Source: Burkholderia sp. Bp9143 (lineage in GTDB: Bacteria; Pseudomonadota; Gammaproteobacteria; Burkholderiales; Burkholderiaceae). Taken from it: 64,000 nucleotides of DNA. Of this stretch, positions 42,355-52,868 are shown in pieces; position 1 is the first letter of the stretch, and each line of letters starts with the position of its first letter. Under the pieces are notes generated by a model, which saw only the letters and a program-made list of their open reading frames with translations, had not been told where the DNA came from and did not search any database. The stretch lies in contig NZ_QTPO01000036.1 of the NCBI RefSeq assembly GCF_003853645.1, positions 1 to 64,000 on the forward strand, in the 5' to 3' direction. A program made the position numbers and the translations under genes.

Positions 42355-43101
42355 TCAGACCGGATTATGAATGTCGATAAAAAGGTGTTCGATATCGAAT
42401 TCTTCGGACAAGTGGGTGCCAAGCGCCTGGATTCCGTAGCGTTCGGTCGCATGGTGCCCTGCCGCAACGAACGCGACGCCGCTCTCGGCCGATGCGTGCG
42501 TGACGGATTCCGACACCTCGCCGGTGAGGAACACGTCGGCTCCCGCGTCGATCGCCGCGTCGAAATAGCTTTGCGCGGCGCCCGTGCACCACGCGATGCG
42601 GCGCAACTGCATGTCCGGATCGCCGAGCACGAGCGGCGTGCGGCCAAGCGTGCGCTCGACCTTCGCGACGAAGTGCTCGAGCGAGACGGGCATCGGCAGC
42701 GTGGCCATCCAGCCGAGGTCGCCGTCGCCGAAACGCTGCTCGCCGAGCAGCCCGAGCTTCTCGCCGAGCTGCGCGTTGTTGCCGAACTCGGGGTGCGCGT
42801 CAAGCGGCAGGTGGAACGCGAACAGGTTCAGGTCGTTCGCGAGCAGCAGCTTCAGGCGCCGGTACTTGCGGCCCGTGATCTGCGGCGCCTCGTTGCGCCA
42901 GAAGTAGCCGTGATGGACGAGCACCGCATCCGCCCCCCATTCGAGCGCGGCTTCGAGGAACGCGACCGACGCCGTTACGCCGGTGGCGATCTTCTCGATC
43001 TTGCGGCGCCCCTCGACCTGGAGGCCGTTCGGGCAATAGTCCTTGAAGCGCGCGATTTCAAGGGTATTGTTCAAGTACAATTCGAGTTCGATCCGATCCA
43101 T
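42355..43101 (-). CDS. Nif3-like dinuclear metal-centre protein
   Basis: A 248-residue protein from [31 protein letters not shown]. Metal ligands in [29 protein letters not shown] and [15 protein letters not shown]; family motif VFLTGEVSE. Hexameric YbgI/Nif3 family (GTP cyclohydrolase I type 2-like name in databases), biochemical role poorly defined. It is divergent from the protease gene, 21 bases apart, so the two share a small promoter region. Confidence 0.9.
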   Translation of the reverse strand: MDRIELELYLNNTLEIARFKDYCPNGLQVEGRRKIEKIATGVTASVAFLEAALEWGADAVLVHHGYFWRNEAPQITGRKYRRLKLLLANDLNLFAFHLPLDAHPEFGNNAQLGEKLGLLGEQRFGDGDLGWMATLPMPVSLEHFVAKVERTLGRTPLVLGDPDMQLRRIAWCTGAAQSYFDAAIDAGADVFLTGEVSESVTHASAESGVAFVAAGHHATERYGIQALGTHLSEEFDIEHLFIDIHNPV

Positions 43102-43122
43102 ATAAACCTCTAATCTATTCAG

Positions 43123-44328
43123 ATGCTTAGACGCTTCTGGCTGTTCTTCGCGCAGGCGGTGACCGTGCTGCTCGCGCTGATGTTCATCGTCGTGACGCTC
43201 AAGCCGCAATGGCTGCAACGGCAAGGACAGCTCGGCAAGCAGCTCGCCACGCCGATCGTCGCGCTGCGGGAAGTCGCGCCGGGCATTGGCGGGGCACCCG
43301 CGACCACGTCGTACGCTGAGGCCGCGCAAAAGGCGATGCCCGCCGTCGTCAACGTCTTCTCCAGCAAGGACGGCTCGCTGCCGCCCGATCCGCGCGCGAA
43401 AGATCCGCTGTTCCGCTACTTCTTCGGCGACCGCAACGCCCGCAAGCAGCAGGACGAACCGGCCGCCAACCTTGGCTCGGGCGTTATCGTGAGCCCTGAA
43501 GGTTACATTCTAACGAACCAGCACGTCGTGGACGGCGCCGACCAGATCGAAGTCGCGCTCGCCGACGGCCGCACGGCCACCGCGAAGGTGATCGGCAGCG
43601 ATCCGGAAACCGACCTCGCCGTGCTGAAGATCAACATGACGAACCTGCCGACGATCACGCTCGGCCGTTCGGACCAGTCGCGGGTCGGCGACGTCGTGCT
43701 CGCGATCGGCAACCCGTTCGGCGTCGGCCAGACAGTCACGATGGGGATCATCAGCGCGCTCGGCCGCAATCACCTCGGCATCAACACGTTCGAGAACTTC
43801 ATCCAGACCGACGCGCCGATCAACCCCGGCAACTCTGGCGGCGCGCTGGTTGACGTGAACGGCAACCTGCTCGGCATCAACACGGCCATCTACTCGCGCT
43901 CGGGCGGCTCGCTCGGGATCGGCTTCGCGATTCCCGTGTCGACCGCGCGCACCGTGCTCGAAAGCATCATCACGACGGGCTCGGTCACGCGCGGCTGGAT
44001 CGGCGTCGAGCCGCAGGACGTCACACCGGAAATCGCCGAATCGTTCGGGCTCCAGCAGAAGTCGGGCGCGATCGTCGCGGGCGTGCTGCAGGGCGGCCCG
44101 GCCGACAAGGCCGGCATCAAGCCGGGTGACATCCTCGTGAGCGTGAACGGCGACGAAATCACCGACACGACAAAGCTGCTGAACACCGTCGCGCAGATCA
44201 AGCCGGGCACGCCGACCAAGGTGCACGTCGTGCGCAAGGGCAAGGAGTTCGACGTGAACGTCGTGATCGGCAAACGCCCGCCGCCGCCGAAGCAGACGCT
44301 CGACGAACAGGACAGCGACTCCGGATAA
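43123..44328 (+). CDS. Do-type periplasmic serine protease (DegS/AlgW-like)
   Basis: A 401-residue protein. N-terminal membrane anchor ([19 protein letters not shown]), trypsin-like domain with His134 (TNQHVVDG), Asp164 (PETDLAVLK) and Ser238 ([11 protein letters not shown]), and one PDZ domain ([16 protein letters not shown]). One PDZ and a membrane anchor suggest envelope-stress sensing of the DegS/AlgW kind rather than a soluble DegP. The only plus-strand gene between tRNA-Thr and the right end. Confidence 0.93.
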   Translation: MLRRFWLFFAQAVTVLLALMFIVVTLKPQWLQRQGQLGKQLATPIVALREVAPGIGGAPATTSYAEAAQKAMPAVVNVFSSKDGSLPPDPRAKDPLFRYFFGDRNARKQQDEPAANLGSGVIVSPEGYILTNQHVVDGADQIEVALADGRTATAKVIGSDPETDLAVLKINMTNLPTITLGRSDQSRVGDVVLAIGNPFGVGQTVTMGIISALGRNHLGINTFENFIQTDAPINPGNSGGALVDVNGNLLGINTAIYSRSGGSLGIGFAIPVSTARTVLESIITTGSVTRGWIGVEPQDVTPEIAESFGLQQKSGAIVAGVLQGGPADKAGIKPGDILVSVNGDEITDTTKLLNTVAQIKPGTPTKVHVVRKGKEFDVNVVIGKRPPPPKQTLDEQDSDSG

Positions 44329-44387
44329 CGCCGGGCGTGTGGCCGGTGCGTCGGCGCCGCCCGCCAGGGCCATAGCCGGAAATGAAC

Positions 44388-44410
44388 AGGGCAGCCGATC
44401 AGGCTGCCCT
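44388..44410 (+). terminator. Hairpin after the protease gene
   Basis: AGGGCAGCC pairs with GGCTGCCCT over GATCA and is followed by ATTGCTTTG. About 60 bases after the stop codon, and it could also serve tatC from the other side. Confidence 0.65.
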
Positions 44411-44557
44411 ATTGCTTTGTATCAGGGATCACGGTTCACGGTGAAGCCGCGTTGGCCGTCACCGTCTGCACCTTCCCGTCGCCGGCCCCGCGTCAACGTT
44501 GCGCGGAGGCCGCATCCACCGCGACCCTCATGCCGGCTACGGTCCGCAGCGCGTTCG

Positions 44558-45343
44558 TCAACTCGCGGCGCCGTTGTTCTCCGCCTCGGGTTCTTCCGTC
44601 GGCTTCGGCACGAAGAATCGCGCGGCCAGCAGCCCGATCTCGAACAGCACGACGAGCGGCAGCGCCAGCATCAGCTGCGAGAACACGTCCGGCGGCGTGA
44701 CGACCGCCGCGACGACGAACGCGCCGACGATCACGTACGGCCGCATCTCCTTCAGCTTCTTCAGCGTCAGCACGCCCATCCGGACGAGCAGCACGACGAT
44801 GATCGGCACCTCGAACGTAACCCCGAATGCGATGAACATCCCGAGCACGAAGCTCAGGTAATTGTCGATGTCGGTCGACATCTCCGCGCCGAGCGGCGCG
44901 TTGTAGTGCGCCATCACGCGGAAGATCGTCGGGAACACGAGGAAGTACGCGAACGCCATCCCGCACAGGAACAGGAAGTAGCTGCTGCCGACGAGCGGTG
45001 CAACGAGCCGCTTCTCGTGCTGGTACAGCCCCGGCGCGACGAACGCCCAGATCTGGTACAGCACGATCGGCAACGCGATCACGAGCGCGACGAGCATCGT
45101 GACCTTCATCGGCACGAAGAACGAGCCGGTGACATCGGTCACGATCATCCTGCCGCCCTTCGGCAGGTTTTCCATCAGCGGCCGCGCGAGCAGCCGGAAG
45201 ATGTCGGGCGCCCAGTACACGAGCCCGAGGAACACGACGATCACGGCCAGCCCCGCGCGAATGATGCGATCGCGAAGCTCGACGAGATGGGAAATGAAGG
45301 TTTCTTCCGGGGCGTCGCCCGGATTCTGCTGGGGGTCGCTCAC
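44558..45343 (-). CDS. tatC: Sec-independent translocase subunit TatC
   Basis: A 261-residue protein, starting at GTG (SDPQQNPGDAPEETFISHLVELRDRI); the longer open frame upstream overlaps tatB and is rejected. Six membrane segments, PFLSYLVELRxR-type start, FGVTFEVPIIVVLLVRMGVL core. Receptor for twin-arginine signal peptides. The start lies 42 bases after the tatB stop. Confidence 0.94.
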   Translation of the reverse strand: MSDPQQNPGDAPEETFISHLVELRDRIIRAGLAVIVVFLGLVYWAPDIFRLLARPLMENLPKGGRMIVTDVTGSFFVPMKVTMLVALVIALPIVLYQIWAFVAPGLYQHEKRLVAPLVGSSYFLFLCGMAFAYFLVFPTIFRVMAHYNAPLGAEMSTDIDNYLSFVLGMFIAFGVTFEVPIIVVLLVRMGVLTLKKLKEMRPYVIVGAFVVAAVVTPPDVFSQLMLALPLVVLFEIGLLAARFFVPKPTEEPEAENNGAAS

Positions 45344-45384
45344 ACCGGCCCTCGGTAGGATTGACGAGCGAGCATGCGCTCGGC

Positions 45385-45915
45385 TCAGAAGAAGCGCGTC
45401 GGCCGGCGCAGGCTGGCCGGCTGGTGGCGCGCGACACGCGCGGCACCCGACTGCACGTGCGTGCGGCGGGTGGTCGCGCGCTTGTACCAGACAGGCGTCG
45501 CCGCCTGCTTCACACGCCAGTTGCGACGCTTCGACGCGAGCGCGGCCGTGCTGCCGCGCCACGACGGCGCCGCGGGCGTGTCGGAGCCGTACGTGCCGGC
45601 ATCGACCGAGCCTTCGTTAGGACCGCCGACCGCGGAGTTCCACGTGTCGTTCAGTTCCTTCTCGTGCTCGCGCAGGTTGTCGTGAATCGTCGTCTCGACA
45701 TTGCGCGCGGCCGTCTCGAAATCGGTCTTCATCGTCCGCAACGCGTCGAGTTCGATTTCGCGCGAGACCTCGGCCTTCACGTCGTTGATGTACCGCTGCG
45801 CGCGGCCGAACAATGCGCCTGCCGTACGCGCGACGCGCGGCAGGCGCTCGGGGCCGAGCACCACGAGCGCGACGACGCCGATCAGCGCCATCTTCGAAAG
45901 ACCGAGATCCAGCAT
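45385..45915 (-). CDS. tatB: Tat translocase subunit TatB
   Basis: A 176-residue protein. N-terminal membrane helix and amphipathic helix (MLDLGLSKMALIGVVALVVLGPERLPRVARTAGALFGRAQRYINDVKAEV); charged C-terminal tail, ending in an arginine-rich stretch. Partner of TatC in signal-peptide recognition. Confidence 0.92.
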   Translation of the reverse strand: MLDLGLSKMALIGVVALVVLGPERLPRVARTAGALFGRAQRYINDVKAEVSREIELDALRTMKTDFETAARNVETTIHDNLREHEKELNDTWNSAVGGPNEGSVDAGTYGSDTPAAPSWRGSTAALASKRRNWRVKQAATPVWYKRATTRRTHVQSGAARVARHQPASLRRPTRFF

Positions 45916-45941
45916 CGCGAATGCCTGTCAGCGTGCCGGCG

Positions 45942-46172
45942 TTACGCCTTGTTCGAGTCGGAACGCGTCGTTTCCTTCGCGTTGACGTCGACCGAGCCCG
46001 AGCGCGGCAGTTGCTGCGCGTCCGCCGGCGTCTCGCCTTCCTTCATGCCGTCCTTGAAACCCTTCACGGCGCTGCCGAGGTCGTTGCCGATGTTACGCAG
46101 CTTCTTCGTACCGAAAACCAGCGCGACGATCAGCAGCACGATCAGCCAGTGCCAAATGCTCAATCCACCCAT
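45942..46172 (-). CDS. tatA: Tat translocase subunit TatA
   Basis: A 76-residue protein from [42 protein letters not shown], the typical TatA membrane helix, FGxxKL hinge and amphipathic helix. An upstream in-frame ATG would add 13 untypical residues. Forms the pore; first of tatABC. Confidence 0.94.
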   Translation of the reverse strand: MGGLSIWHWLIVLLIVALVFGTKKLRNIGNDLGSAVKGFKDGMKEGETPADAQQLPRSGSVDVNAKETTRSDSNKA

Positions 46173-46265
46173 GATGAAACCTCTCCTCAACCACGCCGCT
46201 TCGCGGCGCAAATCGCCGGCGGCACGCCGGCTTCGACTATCGATGCGGGGAAACGCCCCGCGACG

Positions 46266-46631
46266 TCAACCCATCCGCAGCCACGGGCGCGGGCCGGCGA
46301 GAATATGCGCGTGCAGGTGGTAGACCTCCTGCCCGCCGCCGGGGCCCGTGTTGATCACCGTGCGAAAGCCGGTTTCACCGCCCGTGTACGCGACGCCGAG
46401 CTGATCGGCCAGACGGGCGACCAGCAGCATCAGGCGGCCGAGCATCGGCGCATCGGCGTCGCTTGCCGCCGACAGCGTCGGCAGGTGCCGGCGCGGAATC
46501 ACGAGCACGTGCGTCTCGGCCGCGGGGCGGATGTCGCGGAACGCGACGAATTCGTCGTCCTCGTGCACCTTCGTGCTCGGGATCTCGCCCGCCGCGATCT
46601 TGCAGAACAGGCAATTCGGATCGTGACTCAT
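46266..46631 (-). CDS. HIT-family nucleotide-binding protein
   Basis: A 121-residue protein: CLFCKIAAGEIPSTKVHEDDEFVAFRDI and the histidine triad VYHLHAHILAG near the end. Hint-type purine nucleoside phosphoramidase. Commonly placed between hisE and tatA in Burkholderia. Confidence 0.93.
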   Translation of the reverse strand: MSHDPNCLFCKIAAGEIPSTKVHEDDEFVAFRDIRPAAETHVLVIPRRHLPTLSAASDADAPMLGRLMLLVARLADQLGVAYTGGETGFRTVINTGPGGGQEVYHLHAHILAGPRPWLRMG

Positions 46632-46660
46632 GTTGCTCCTGCGAAACGCCCGCGCACCGG

Positions 46661-47053
46661 TCAGAACCAGGCCTGGGGATCGAGCGTCTTGTTATCGTTC
46701 AGGTACAGCCAACCCTTGATGATACGGTACAGCGTCCAGATCCATGTGACAAACATGACGACGAATCCCACCACCACGAACATCAGCGCGAAGCCGATCA
46801 CGTAGGCGATCAGCGCGCGCCAGAACGTGCGGATCTGCCATTCGAAATGGTCGGCGTACGGCGTGCCGGCCACGTCGCCGCGCTTCACGTAGTTGATGAT
46901 GATCGCGATGATGCCGGTGACGCCGCCCGTCAGCCAATGAATCGCATAGAGGCCATACAGCACGTGCGTCAGCGTGCGCAAACCGTTCAGTCGCTCGGCG
47001 TCCGCTGCGCCCGGCACCGACGGTGTCGGAAACTGGCTCGGCGTCTCGGTCAT
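46661..47053 (-). CDS. DUF4870-type small membrane protein
   Basis: A 130-residue protein from MTETPSQFPTPSVPGAADAE. Three membrane segments (HVLYGLYAIHWLTGGVTGIIAIII, HFEWQIRTFWRALIAYVIGFALMFVVVGFVVMFVTWIWTLYRIIKGW). Function unknown; conserved location beside the his operon. Confidence 0.8.
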   Translation of the reverse strand: MTETPSQFPTPSVPGAADAERLNGLRTLTHVLYGLYAIHWLTGGVTGIIAIIINYVKRGDVAGTPYADHFEWQIRTFWRALIAYVIGFALMFVVVGFVVMFVTWIWTLYRIIKGWLYLNDNKTLDPQAWF

Positions 47054-47124
47054 GATGCTACCCCCGTTAGATGACAATTCTTACAGCTTACCGCACTGTC
47101 GCCGGCGCGGCAGGCCGTCGGCCG

Positions 47125-47490
47125 TCACCCGCCATTTTCCTCGCGCTCGCGGCGTTTGCGCAGCGCCTTTTCCTCGATGCCCGACAGCCCTTCGCGGCGC
47201 TCGAGCTCGGCGATCACGTCGGCCGGGCTCAGGTCGAAATGCGACAGCATCACGAGGCAGTGGAACCACAGATCGGCCACCTCGCCGACCAGCGCCGTCG
47301 GCGCGCCGCCCTGGCGCACGTCCTTCGCGGCCAGCACGACTTCGGTCGCCTCCTCGCCGATCTTCTTCAGCACCGCGTCGTCGCCCTTGTGGAACAGGCG
47401 CGATACGTACGATTGCTCGGGGTCGCCGCCCTTGCGGCTATCGATCACGGCCGCGAGGCGCAGCAGCGTGTCTTCGGTCGATTGCGTCAT
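47125..47490 (-). CDS. hisE: Phosphoribosyl-ATP pyrophosphatase
   Basis: A 121-residue protein. [51 protein letters not shown] (E-x-x-E metal site), [17 protein letters not shown]. Second step of histidine synthesis. The start overlaps the hisI stop by 4 bases. Confidence 0.95.
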   Translation of the reverse strand: MTQSTEDTLLRLAAVIDSRKGGDPEQSYVSRLFHKGDDAVLKKIGEEATEVVLAAKDVRQGGAPTALVGEVADLWFHCLVMLSHFDLSPADVIAELERREGLSGIEEKALRKRREREENGG

Positions 47491-47903
47491 TTGTAAATGT
47501 GTTCGGGGTCTTTCAGCACCGGATCGACCGCGACCCAGTCGCCGCTGTCCACAGTACCTTCGAATTTCTGGAAGAAGCACGAATGCCGGCCGGTGTGGCA
47601 TGCGATGCCCGACACCTGCTCGACCTTCAGCAGTACGACGTCCTCGTCGCAATCGAGCCGCACCTCGTGCACGTGCTGCACGTGGCCCGACTCCTCGCCC
47701 TTGAACCACAGGCGCTTGCGCGAGCGCGAATAGTAGACCGCGCGCTGCGTCTCGATCGTCTTCGCCAGCGCCTCGCGGTTCATCCACGCGAACATCAGCA
47801 CGTCGTTCGTCGACGCTTCCTGCGCGATCACCGGCACGAGGCCGTTGTCGTCCCAGCGGACCTTGTCGAGCCACGCGGGCAGGGATTTCGTTTCCGTATT
47901 CAT
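47487..47903 (-). CDS. hisI: Phosphoribosyl-AMP cyclohydrolase
   Basis: A 138-residue protein from [21 protein letters not shown]. Zinc and substrate motifs [32 protein letters not shown] and the cysteines of [13 protein letters not shown]. Third step of histidine synthesis; separate from HisE here, as is common in betaproteobacteria. Confidence 0.95.
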   Translation of the reverse strand: MNTETKSLPAWLDKVRWDDNGLVPVIAQEASTNDVLMFAWMNREALAKTIETQRAVYYSRSRKRLWFKGEESGHVQHVHEVRLDCDEDVVLLKVEQVSGIACHTGRHSCFFQKFEGTVDSGDWVAVDPVLKDPEHIYK

Positions 47904-48676
47904 CACAGCCTCACCGCGATGCCCTGGTCGGCCATGAAGCGCTTCGCCTCGCCGACCGTGTGCTCGCCGTAGTGGAAGATGCTGGCGGCCAGCACCGCGT
48001 CGGCGTGGCCGTCCTTGATGCCGTCCGCGAGATCCTGCAGGCAACCGACGCCGCCCGACGCGATCACCGGCACCGGCACCGCGTCCGACACGCTGCGCGT
48101 GAGCGCGAGGTCGAAGCCCGACTTCGTGCCGTCGCGGTCCATGCTCGTGAGCAGGATTTCGCCCGCGCCGAGCTCTGCCATCTTGCGCGCCCATTCGATC
48201 GCGTCGAGGCCCGTGCCCTTGCGGCCGCCGTGCGTGAAAACTTCCCAGCGCGGCGTCTCGCCGTCGGCCGACACGCGCTTCGCGTCGATCGCGACGACGA
48301 TGCACTGCGAGCCGTACTTGTCGGCCGCGTCGCGCACGAGCTGCGGGTTCGCGACCGCCGACGAATTCATGCTGACCTTGTCCGCGCCGGCGTTCAACAG
48401 GCGCCGGACGTCCTCGACGGCGCGCACGCCGCCGCCGACGGTCAGCGGAATGAAGACCTGCGACGCGACGGCTTCGATGATCGGCAGGATCAGGTCGCGC
48501 TGGTCGGAGGTCGCGGTGATGTCGAGGAACGTCAGTTCGTCGGCGCCCTGGTCGTCGTAACGGCGGGCGATTTCGACGGGATTGCCGGCATCGCGCAGTT
48601 CGACGAAGTTGACGCCCTTGACGACACGCCCGGCGGTCACGTCCAGGCAGGGGATGATGCGTTTAGCTAGAGCCAT
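47903..48676 (-). CDS. hisF: Imidazole glycerol phosphate synthase cyclase subunit
   Basis: A 257-residue TIM barrel: [71 protein letters not shown]. With HisH makes IGP and AICAR. Its stop overlaps the hisI start by one base. Confidence 0.96.
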   Translation of the reverse strand: MALAKRIIPCLDVTAGRVVKGVNFVELRDAGNPVEIARRYDDQGADELTFLDITATSDQRDLILPIIEAVASQVFIPLTVGGGVRAVEDVRRLLNAGADKVSMNSSAVANPQLVRDAADKYGSQCIVVAIDAKRVSADGETPRWEVFTHGGRKGTGLDAIEWARKMAELGAGEILLTSMDRDGTKSGFDLALTRSVSDAVPVPVIASGGVGCLQDLADGIKDGHADAVLAASIFHYGEHTVGEAKRFMADQGIAVRL

Positions 48677-48714
48677 GATGTTGCGCCAAATGCCGCGATG
48701 GGACGGCCGGTTAC

Positions 48715-48762
48715 GGGCGCCTCGCGCGAGGCGCCCGGTCGGGGCCGCCTGCTGGCGGCCCC
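48715..48762. repeat. Two tandem GC-rich hairpins between hisF and hisA
   Basis: A 22-base palindrome at 48715-48736 (GGGCGCCTCG/CGAGGCGCCC with a two-base centre), then GGGGCCGCC/GGCGGCCCC around TGCT at 48741-48762. Likely intercistronic stabilising or processing hairpins within the operon. Confidence 0.6.
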
Positions 48763-48782
48763 GGCGAACGGAACGACGACGC

Positions 48783-49538
48783 TCAGGCGTTGTCGAGTTC
48801 GCCGTTCAGTTCGTCCGCGCGCTTCTGCGCGGCCGCGAAATCGAGATCGCCGGAGTAGATCGCACGGCCGCAGATCACGCCTTCGACGCCGTGCTCTTCC
48901 ACTTCGCACAGGTTCTCGATGTCCGTGAGGTTCGACAGGCCGCCGCTGGCGATCACCGGAATGCCGACCGCCTGCGCGAGCTTCACGGTCGCCTCGATGT
49001 TGATGCCCTGCAGCATCCCGTCGCGGCCGATGTCCGTGTAGACGATCGACTCGACGCCGTAGTCCTCGAACTTCTTCGCGAGATCGATCACCTCGTGGCC
49101 CGTCAGCTTGCTCCAGCCGTCGGTCGCGACCTTGCCGTCCTTCGCGTCCAGCCCGACGATGATGCTGCCCGCGAACGCGGTGCACGCGTCCTGCAGGAAA
49201 CCCGGGTCCTTCACGGCCGCGGTGCCGATGATCACGTAGGACAGGCCGGCGTCGAGATACTTCTCGATCGTCTCGAGGCTGCGGATGCCGCCGCCGAGCT
49301 GCACGGGGATTTCGTCGCCGACTTCGTCGAGGATCGCTTCGATCGCCTCGAGATTCTTCGGCTTGCCGGCGAATGCGCCGTTCAGGTCGACCAGATGCAG
49401 CCGCCGGGCGCCGAGATCGACCCATTTGCGGGCCATCGCCGCCGGGTCCTCGGAGAAAATCGTGGCCTGGTCCATATCGCCCTGTTTGAGGCGCACACAC
49501 TGACCGTCTTTGAGATCGATGGCCGGAATCAGCAACAT
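48783..49538 (-). CDS. hisA: Phosphoribosylformimino-AICAR ribotide isomerase
   Basis: A 251-residue TIM barrel: [81 protein letters not shown]. Fourth step of the pathway. Confidence 0.96.
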   Translation of the reverse strand: MLLIPAIDLKDGQCVRLKQGDMDQATIFSEDPAAMARKWVDLGARRLHLVDLNGAFAGKPKNLEAIEAILDEVGDEIPVQLGGGIRSLETIEKYLDAGLSYVIIGTAAVKDPGFLQDACTAFAGSIIVGLDAKDGKVATDGWSKLTGHEVIDLAKKFEDYGVESIVYTDIGRDGMLQGINIEATVKLAQAVGIPVIASGGLSNLTDIENLCEVEEHGVEGVICGRAIYSGDLDFAAAQKRADELNGELDNA

Positions 49539-49701
49539 AGCAATCGGGTGTCGTCGTGGAAAATGAAAAGAATCCGGCGCGTACCGGCCAAACCGGTGCC
49601 GCGCCGTCTCGCTAGTTTAGTACAACTCTTTCGGCGCATAAGCGCGCAAGCCCCGCGCGACAGGCCTTTCCGGCCCGCCGACTGTGGCACGCACGCGACG
49701 T

Positions 49702-50343
49702 TCACGGCTTCCAGTGTACGAAGTTGCGGTACAGACGCAACCCGACTTCCGCGCTTTTCTCGGGGTGGAATTGGGTCGCGAAGAGATTGTCCCGCGCGAC
49801 CGCGGACGTAAACGGCGCGCCGTATGCCGTTTCGCCGACCGTGTGTGCCGGGTTGTCCGGCGTCACGTAATAGCTGTGTACGAAATAGAAGTATGCATCG
49901 TCGGGCACGCCGTCCCACAGCGGGTGCGGCTGCGACTGGCGCACGCGGTTCCAGCCCATCTGCGGCACCTTGAAGCGCGAGCCGTCGTCCTGCAGCTGGC
50001 CGTCGAGCTCGAAGCGCACGACCTTGCCGGGCAGCAGGCCCAGGCCCTTCGTGTCGCCTTCCGCGCTCCAGTCGAACAGCATCTGCTCGCCGACGCACAC
50101 GCCGAGCAGCGGCTTCGTGCGCGACGCCTCGATCACCGCTTCCTGCAGCCCCGACTCACCGAGGCAGCGCATGCAGTCGGGCATCGCGCCCTGGCCGGGC
50201 AGCACGACGCGGTCGGCCGCGCGAATCGCGGCCGGCGTGTCGACGATCGCCACGTCGGCGGCCGGTTCGGCCTTCTTGAGCGCCTGCGCGACCGAGCGCA
50301 GGTTGCCCATCCCATAATCCACAATCGCAATCGAAGTTTTCAT
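49702..50343 (-). CDS. hisH: Imidazole glycerol phosphate synthase glutaminase subunit
   Basis: A 213-residue class I glutamine amidotransferase from [20 protein letters not shown]. Nucleophile in [15 protein letters not shown] (family CxGxQ), with FVHSYYV and [10 protein letters not shown]. Supplies ammonia to HisF. Its start overlaps the marC stop by 4 bases. Confidence 0.95.
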   Translation of the reverse strand: MKTSIAIVDYGMGNLRSVAQALKKAEPAADVAIVDTPAAIRAADRVVLPGQGAMPDCMRCLGESGLQEAVIEASRTKPLLGVCVGEQMLFDWSAEGDTKGLGLLPGKVVRFELDGQLQDDGSRFKVPQMGWNRVRQSQPHPLWDGVPDDAYFYFVHSYYVTPDNPAHTVGETAYGAPFTSAVARDNLFATQFHPEKSAEVGLRLYRNFVHWKP

Positions 50344-50960
50344 CTCAGTGCAGGCAGTAGCGCCCTCAGTCCATTGACGATGAATTCCACCGCCAGCGCC
50401 GACAGCATCAAACCCATCAGCCGCGTGGCGATGTTGATGCCGGTGCGGCCGATCCAGTTCGCGATCGGCTCGGCGAGCCGCATCGCGAGAAAACACAGAA
50501 GCGCCAGAACCGCGCCGATCGCGACCAGCCCGGCCCGCTCATACCAGTGATGCGAGTTCGCCGCATAGATGATCACCGTGCTGATCGAGCCGGGGCCCGT
50601 GAGCAGCGGAATCGCCAGCGGCACGACCGCGATGTTGTCCTTCAGCTCGGCCTCGTGGCGCTCCTCCGGCGTCGATCGCGTGTTGCCGATCTGCGCGTTC
50701 AGCATGTTGATCGCCATCAGTAACATGATGATCCCGCCGCCCACTTCAAGGGAGCCGACCGAAATGCCGAAGAAGTTGATGATCTGCTGCCCGAGCAGCG
50801 TCGTCACCGTGATCACGCAGAACACCGACACCGACGCGATCCGGATCGTACGGCGCCGCTCGTCGTCCGTCTGCTGTGCCGTCAGGCTCAGGAAGAACGG
50901 CACGGCGCCGACCGGGTTGATCAGCGCCAGCAGCGAAATGAACGATTTGAGCAGATCCAT
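50340..50960 (-). CDS. MarC-family integral membrane protein
   Basis: A 206-residue protein with six hydrophobic segments: [79 protein letters not shown]. MarC/UPF0056 family, function unknown. It sits inside the his operon between hisB and hisH, the usual Burkholderia order. Confidence 0.92.
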   Translation of the reverse strand: MDLLKSFISLLALINPVGAVPFFLSLTAQQTDDERRRTIRIASVSVFCVITVTTLLGQQIINFFGISVGSLEVGGGIIMLLMAINMLNAQIGNTRSTPEERHEAELKDNIAVVPLAIPLLTGPGSISTVIIYAANSHHWYERAGLVAIGAVLALLCFLAMRLAEPIANWIGRTGINIATRLMGLMLSALAVEFIVNGLRALLPALR

Positions 50961-51022
50961 CGCAAGCCGGCGCGCCGCGCCGAAGCCGTGAGGTTGTCCT
51001 TGGCGTCCTGTCCGTTCGAAAG

Positions 51023-51610
51023 TTAGAGGCTGCCCTTCGTCGACGGAATCTGCCCCGCCGCGCGCTCGTCGAGCTCCACCGCCGCACGCAGCGCCCGGCC
51101 GAAGGCCTTGAACACCGTTTCGAGCTGGTGGTGCGCATTGATCCCGCGCAGGTTGTCGATGTGCAGCGTGACGCCCGCGTGGTTCACGAACCCGCGGAAG
51201 AATTCGATCGACAGGTCGACGTCGAACGTTCCGATCCGCGCGCGCGTGAACGGCACGTGGAATTCGAGACCCGGCCGGCCCGAGAAGTCGATCACGACGC
51301 GCGACAGCGCCTCGTCGAGCGGTACGTACGAATGGCCGTAGCGGCGGATGCCCTTCTTGTCGCCGATCGCCTTCGCGACGGCCTGACCGAGCGTGATGCC
51401 GACGTCCTCGACCGTATGGTGGTCGTCGATATGCGTATCGCCATGCGCTTCGACCTCGAGATCGATCAGGCCATGTCGCGCGATCTGGTCGAGCATATGG
51501 TCGAGAAACGGCACGCCGGTGGCCAGCTTCTGCCGGCCGGTACCGTCGAGATCGAGCTTCACACGGATCTGCGTTTCGCTGGTATTGCGAACGACTTCCG
51601 CCACACGCAT
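51023..51610 (-). CDS. hisB: Imidazoleglycerol-phosphate dehydratase
   Basis: A 195-residue protein from [23 protein letters not shown]. Metal-binding repeats [45 protein letters not shown]. Monofunctional (no phosphatase domain). Confidence 0.96.
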   Translation of the reverse strand: MRVAEVVRNTSETQIRVKLDLDGTGRQKLATGVPFLDHMLDQIARHGLIDLEVEAHGDTHIDDHHTVEDVGITLGQAVAKAIGDKKGIRRYGHSYVPLDEALSRVVIDFSGRPGLEFHVPFTRARIGTFDVDLSIEFFRGFVNHAGVTLHIDNLRGINAHHQLETVFKAFGRALRAAVELDERAAGQIPSTKGSL

Positions 51611-51675
51611 GGCAATTCCTTGAATGAGTCTGATGTAAATGGGGATTGATCGTCGCGCGCCGCCGCGCCCTGGGC

Positions 51676-52749
51676 TCAACCGGGCAGCGCGATTTTCAAA
51701 GCAGCCAGCAGGCGCGCGTTTTCGTCGGGAGAACCGACGGTCAGCCGCACGCATTCGGCCAGCAACGGATGCATTTTACTCACGTTTTTGACCAGCACCC
51801 GCTCGGTGAGCAACGCATCGAACACGGCCGCCGCGTCCGGCACGCGCACCAGCAGGAAATTGCCGGCGCTCGGGAACACCGTCGCGCCCGGCAGCGCGGC
51901 CACGGCCTGCGCGAGACGCGTGCGTTCCGCACGCAGTTCGGCCGCCTGCGCGTCGAGCACATCGAGGTGATCGAGCAGGAAATCGGCGGTCGCCTGTGTC
52001 AGCACGTTGATGTTGTAAGGCGGGCGCACCTTGTCGAACTCGGTCAGCCACGTCGGCAGCCCGGCGAGATAGCCGAGACGGATCCCCGCGAGGCCGAGCT
52101 TCGACACCGTGCGCATCACGACGACGTTGTCGAACTCGGCGGCGCGCGGCAGCCACGAGCGCTCCGCGAACGGCTGGTACGCCTCGTCGATCACGATCAG
52201 GCTGTGGCGCGCGGCAGCGATGATCCGCTCGACGTCGGCTTCGTCGTACAGCGTGCCGGTCGGGTTGTTCGGGTACGCGAGATAGACGATCGCGGGCCGG
52301 TGCTCGGCGATCGCCGCGATCATCGCGTCGGCGTCGAGCGTCAGGTCGGCCCTGAGCGGCACGCCGACGAATTCGAGCTGCGCGAACTTCGCGGACAGTT
52401 CGTACATCACGAAGCCCGGCACCGGCGCGAGCACCTTCGCGCCCGGCTTTGCGCATGCCACCGACATCATGCTGATGATTTCGTCCGAGCCGTTGCCGAG
52501 CAGCACGTCGCACGCCGCCGGCACACCCATCGCGTGGCGCAGCTTGTCGAGCAGCGCGCCCGGGCGCGGCGCCGGATAGCGGTTCAGCGCGACCTGCGCG
52601 AGGCGCTCGCCGAGCGCCGCCGCGAGCGGCGCGGGCAGCGAATACGGGTTCTCCATCGCGTCGAGCTTCACGAACCCGCTCGCGTCGGGCACCGGGTAGC
52701 TCGTCATCGCGAGCACGTCGCGGCGGATGATGTCTTGTGGCGTCGTCAT
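51676..52749 (-). CDS. hisC: Histidinol-phosphate aminotransferase
   Basis: A 357-residue PLP enzyme. [38 protein letters not shown], and the PLP lysine in [17 protein letters not shown]. Standard length. Confidence 0.95.
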   Translation of the reverse strand: MTTPQDIIRRDVLAMTSYPVPDASGFVKLDAMENPYSLPAPLAAALGERLAQVALNRYPAPRPGALLDKLRHAMGVPAACDVLLGNGSDEIISMMSVACAKPGAKVLAPVPGFVMYELSAKFAQLEFVGVPLRADLTLDADAMIAAIAEHRPAIVYLAYPNNPTGTLYDEADVERIIAAARHSLIVIDEAYQPFAERSWLPRAAEFDNVVVMRTVSKLGLAGIRLGYLAGLPTWLTEFDKVRPPYNINVLTQATADFLLDHLDVLDAQAAELRAERTRLAQAVAALPGATVFPSAGNFLLVRVPDAAAVFDALLTERVLVKNVSKMHPLLAECVRLTVGSPDENARLLAALKIALPG

Positions 52750-52834
52750 GGTCTCAAGCCGGCGTGCATCGCGCCGGCGTCAAATGGTCGGCAAGGCGGC
52801 GGCTGCCGCCCTGCTCCGGTCTCCTGGCGACCGA

Positions 52835-52856
52835 AGCCGATGCGTCGGCATCGGCT
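52835..52856. repeat. Hairpin between hisD and hisC
   Basis: AGCCGATGC pairs perfectly with GCATCGGCT over GTCG. It lies in the 119-base gap between the two genes; probable intercistronic hairpin. Confidence 0.55.
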
Positions 52857-52868
52857 CCGGCGCGCGCG

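Noticed and set aside
44339-45358. 339-residue plus-strand ORF downstream of the protease
   Set aside because: Antisense to tatC with highly biased composition (Arg, Asp, His); tatC is certain.
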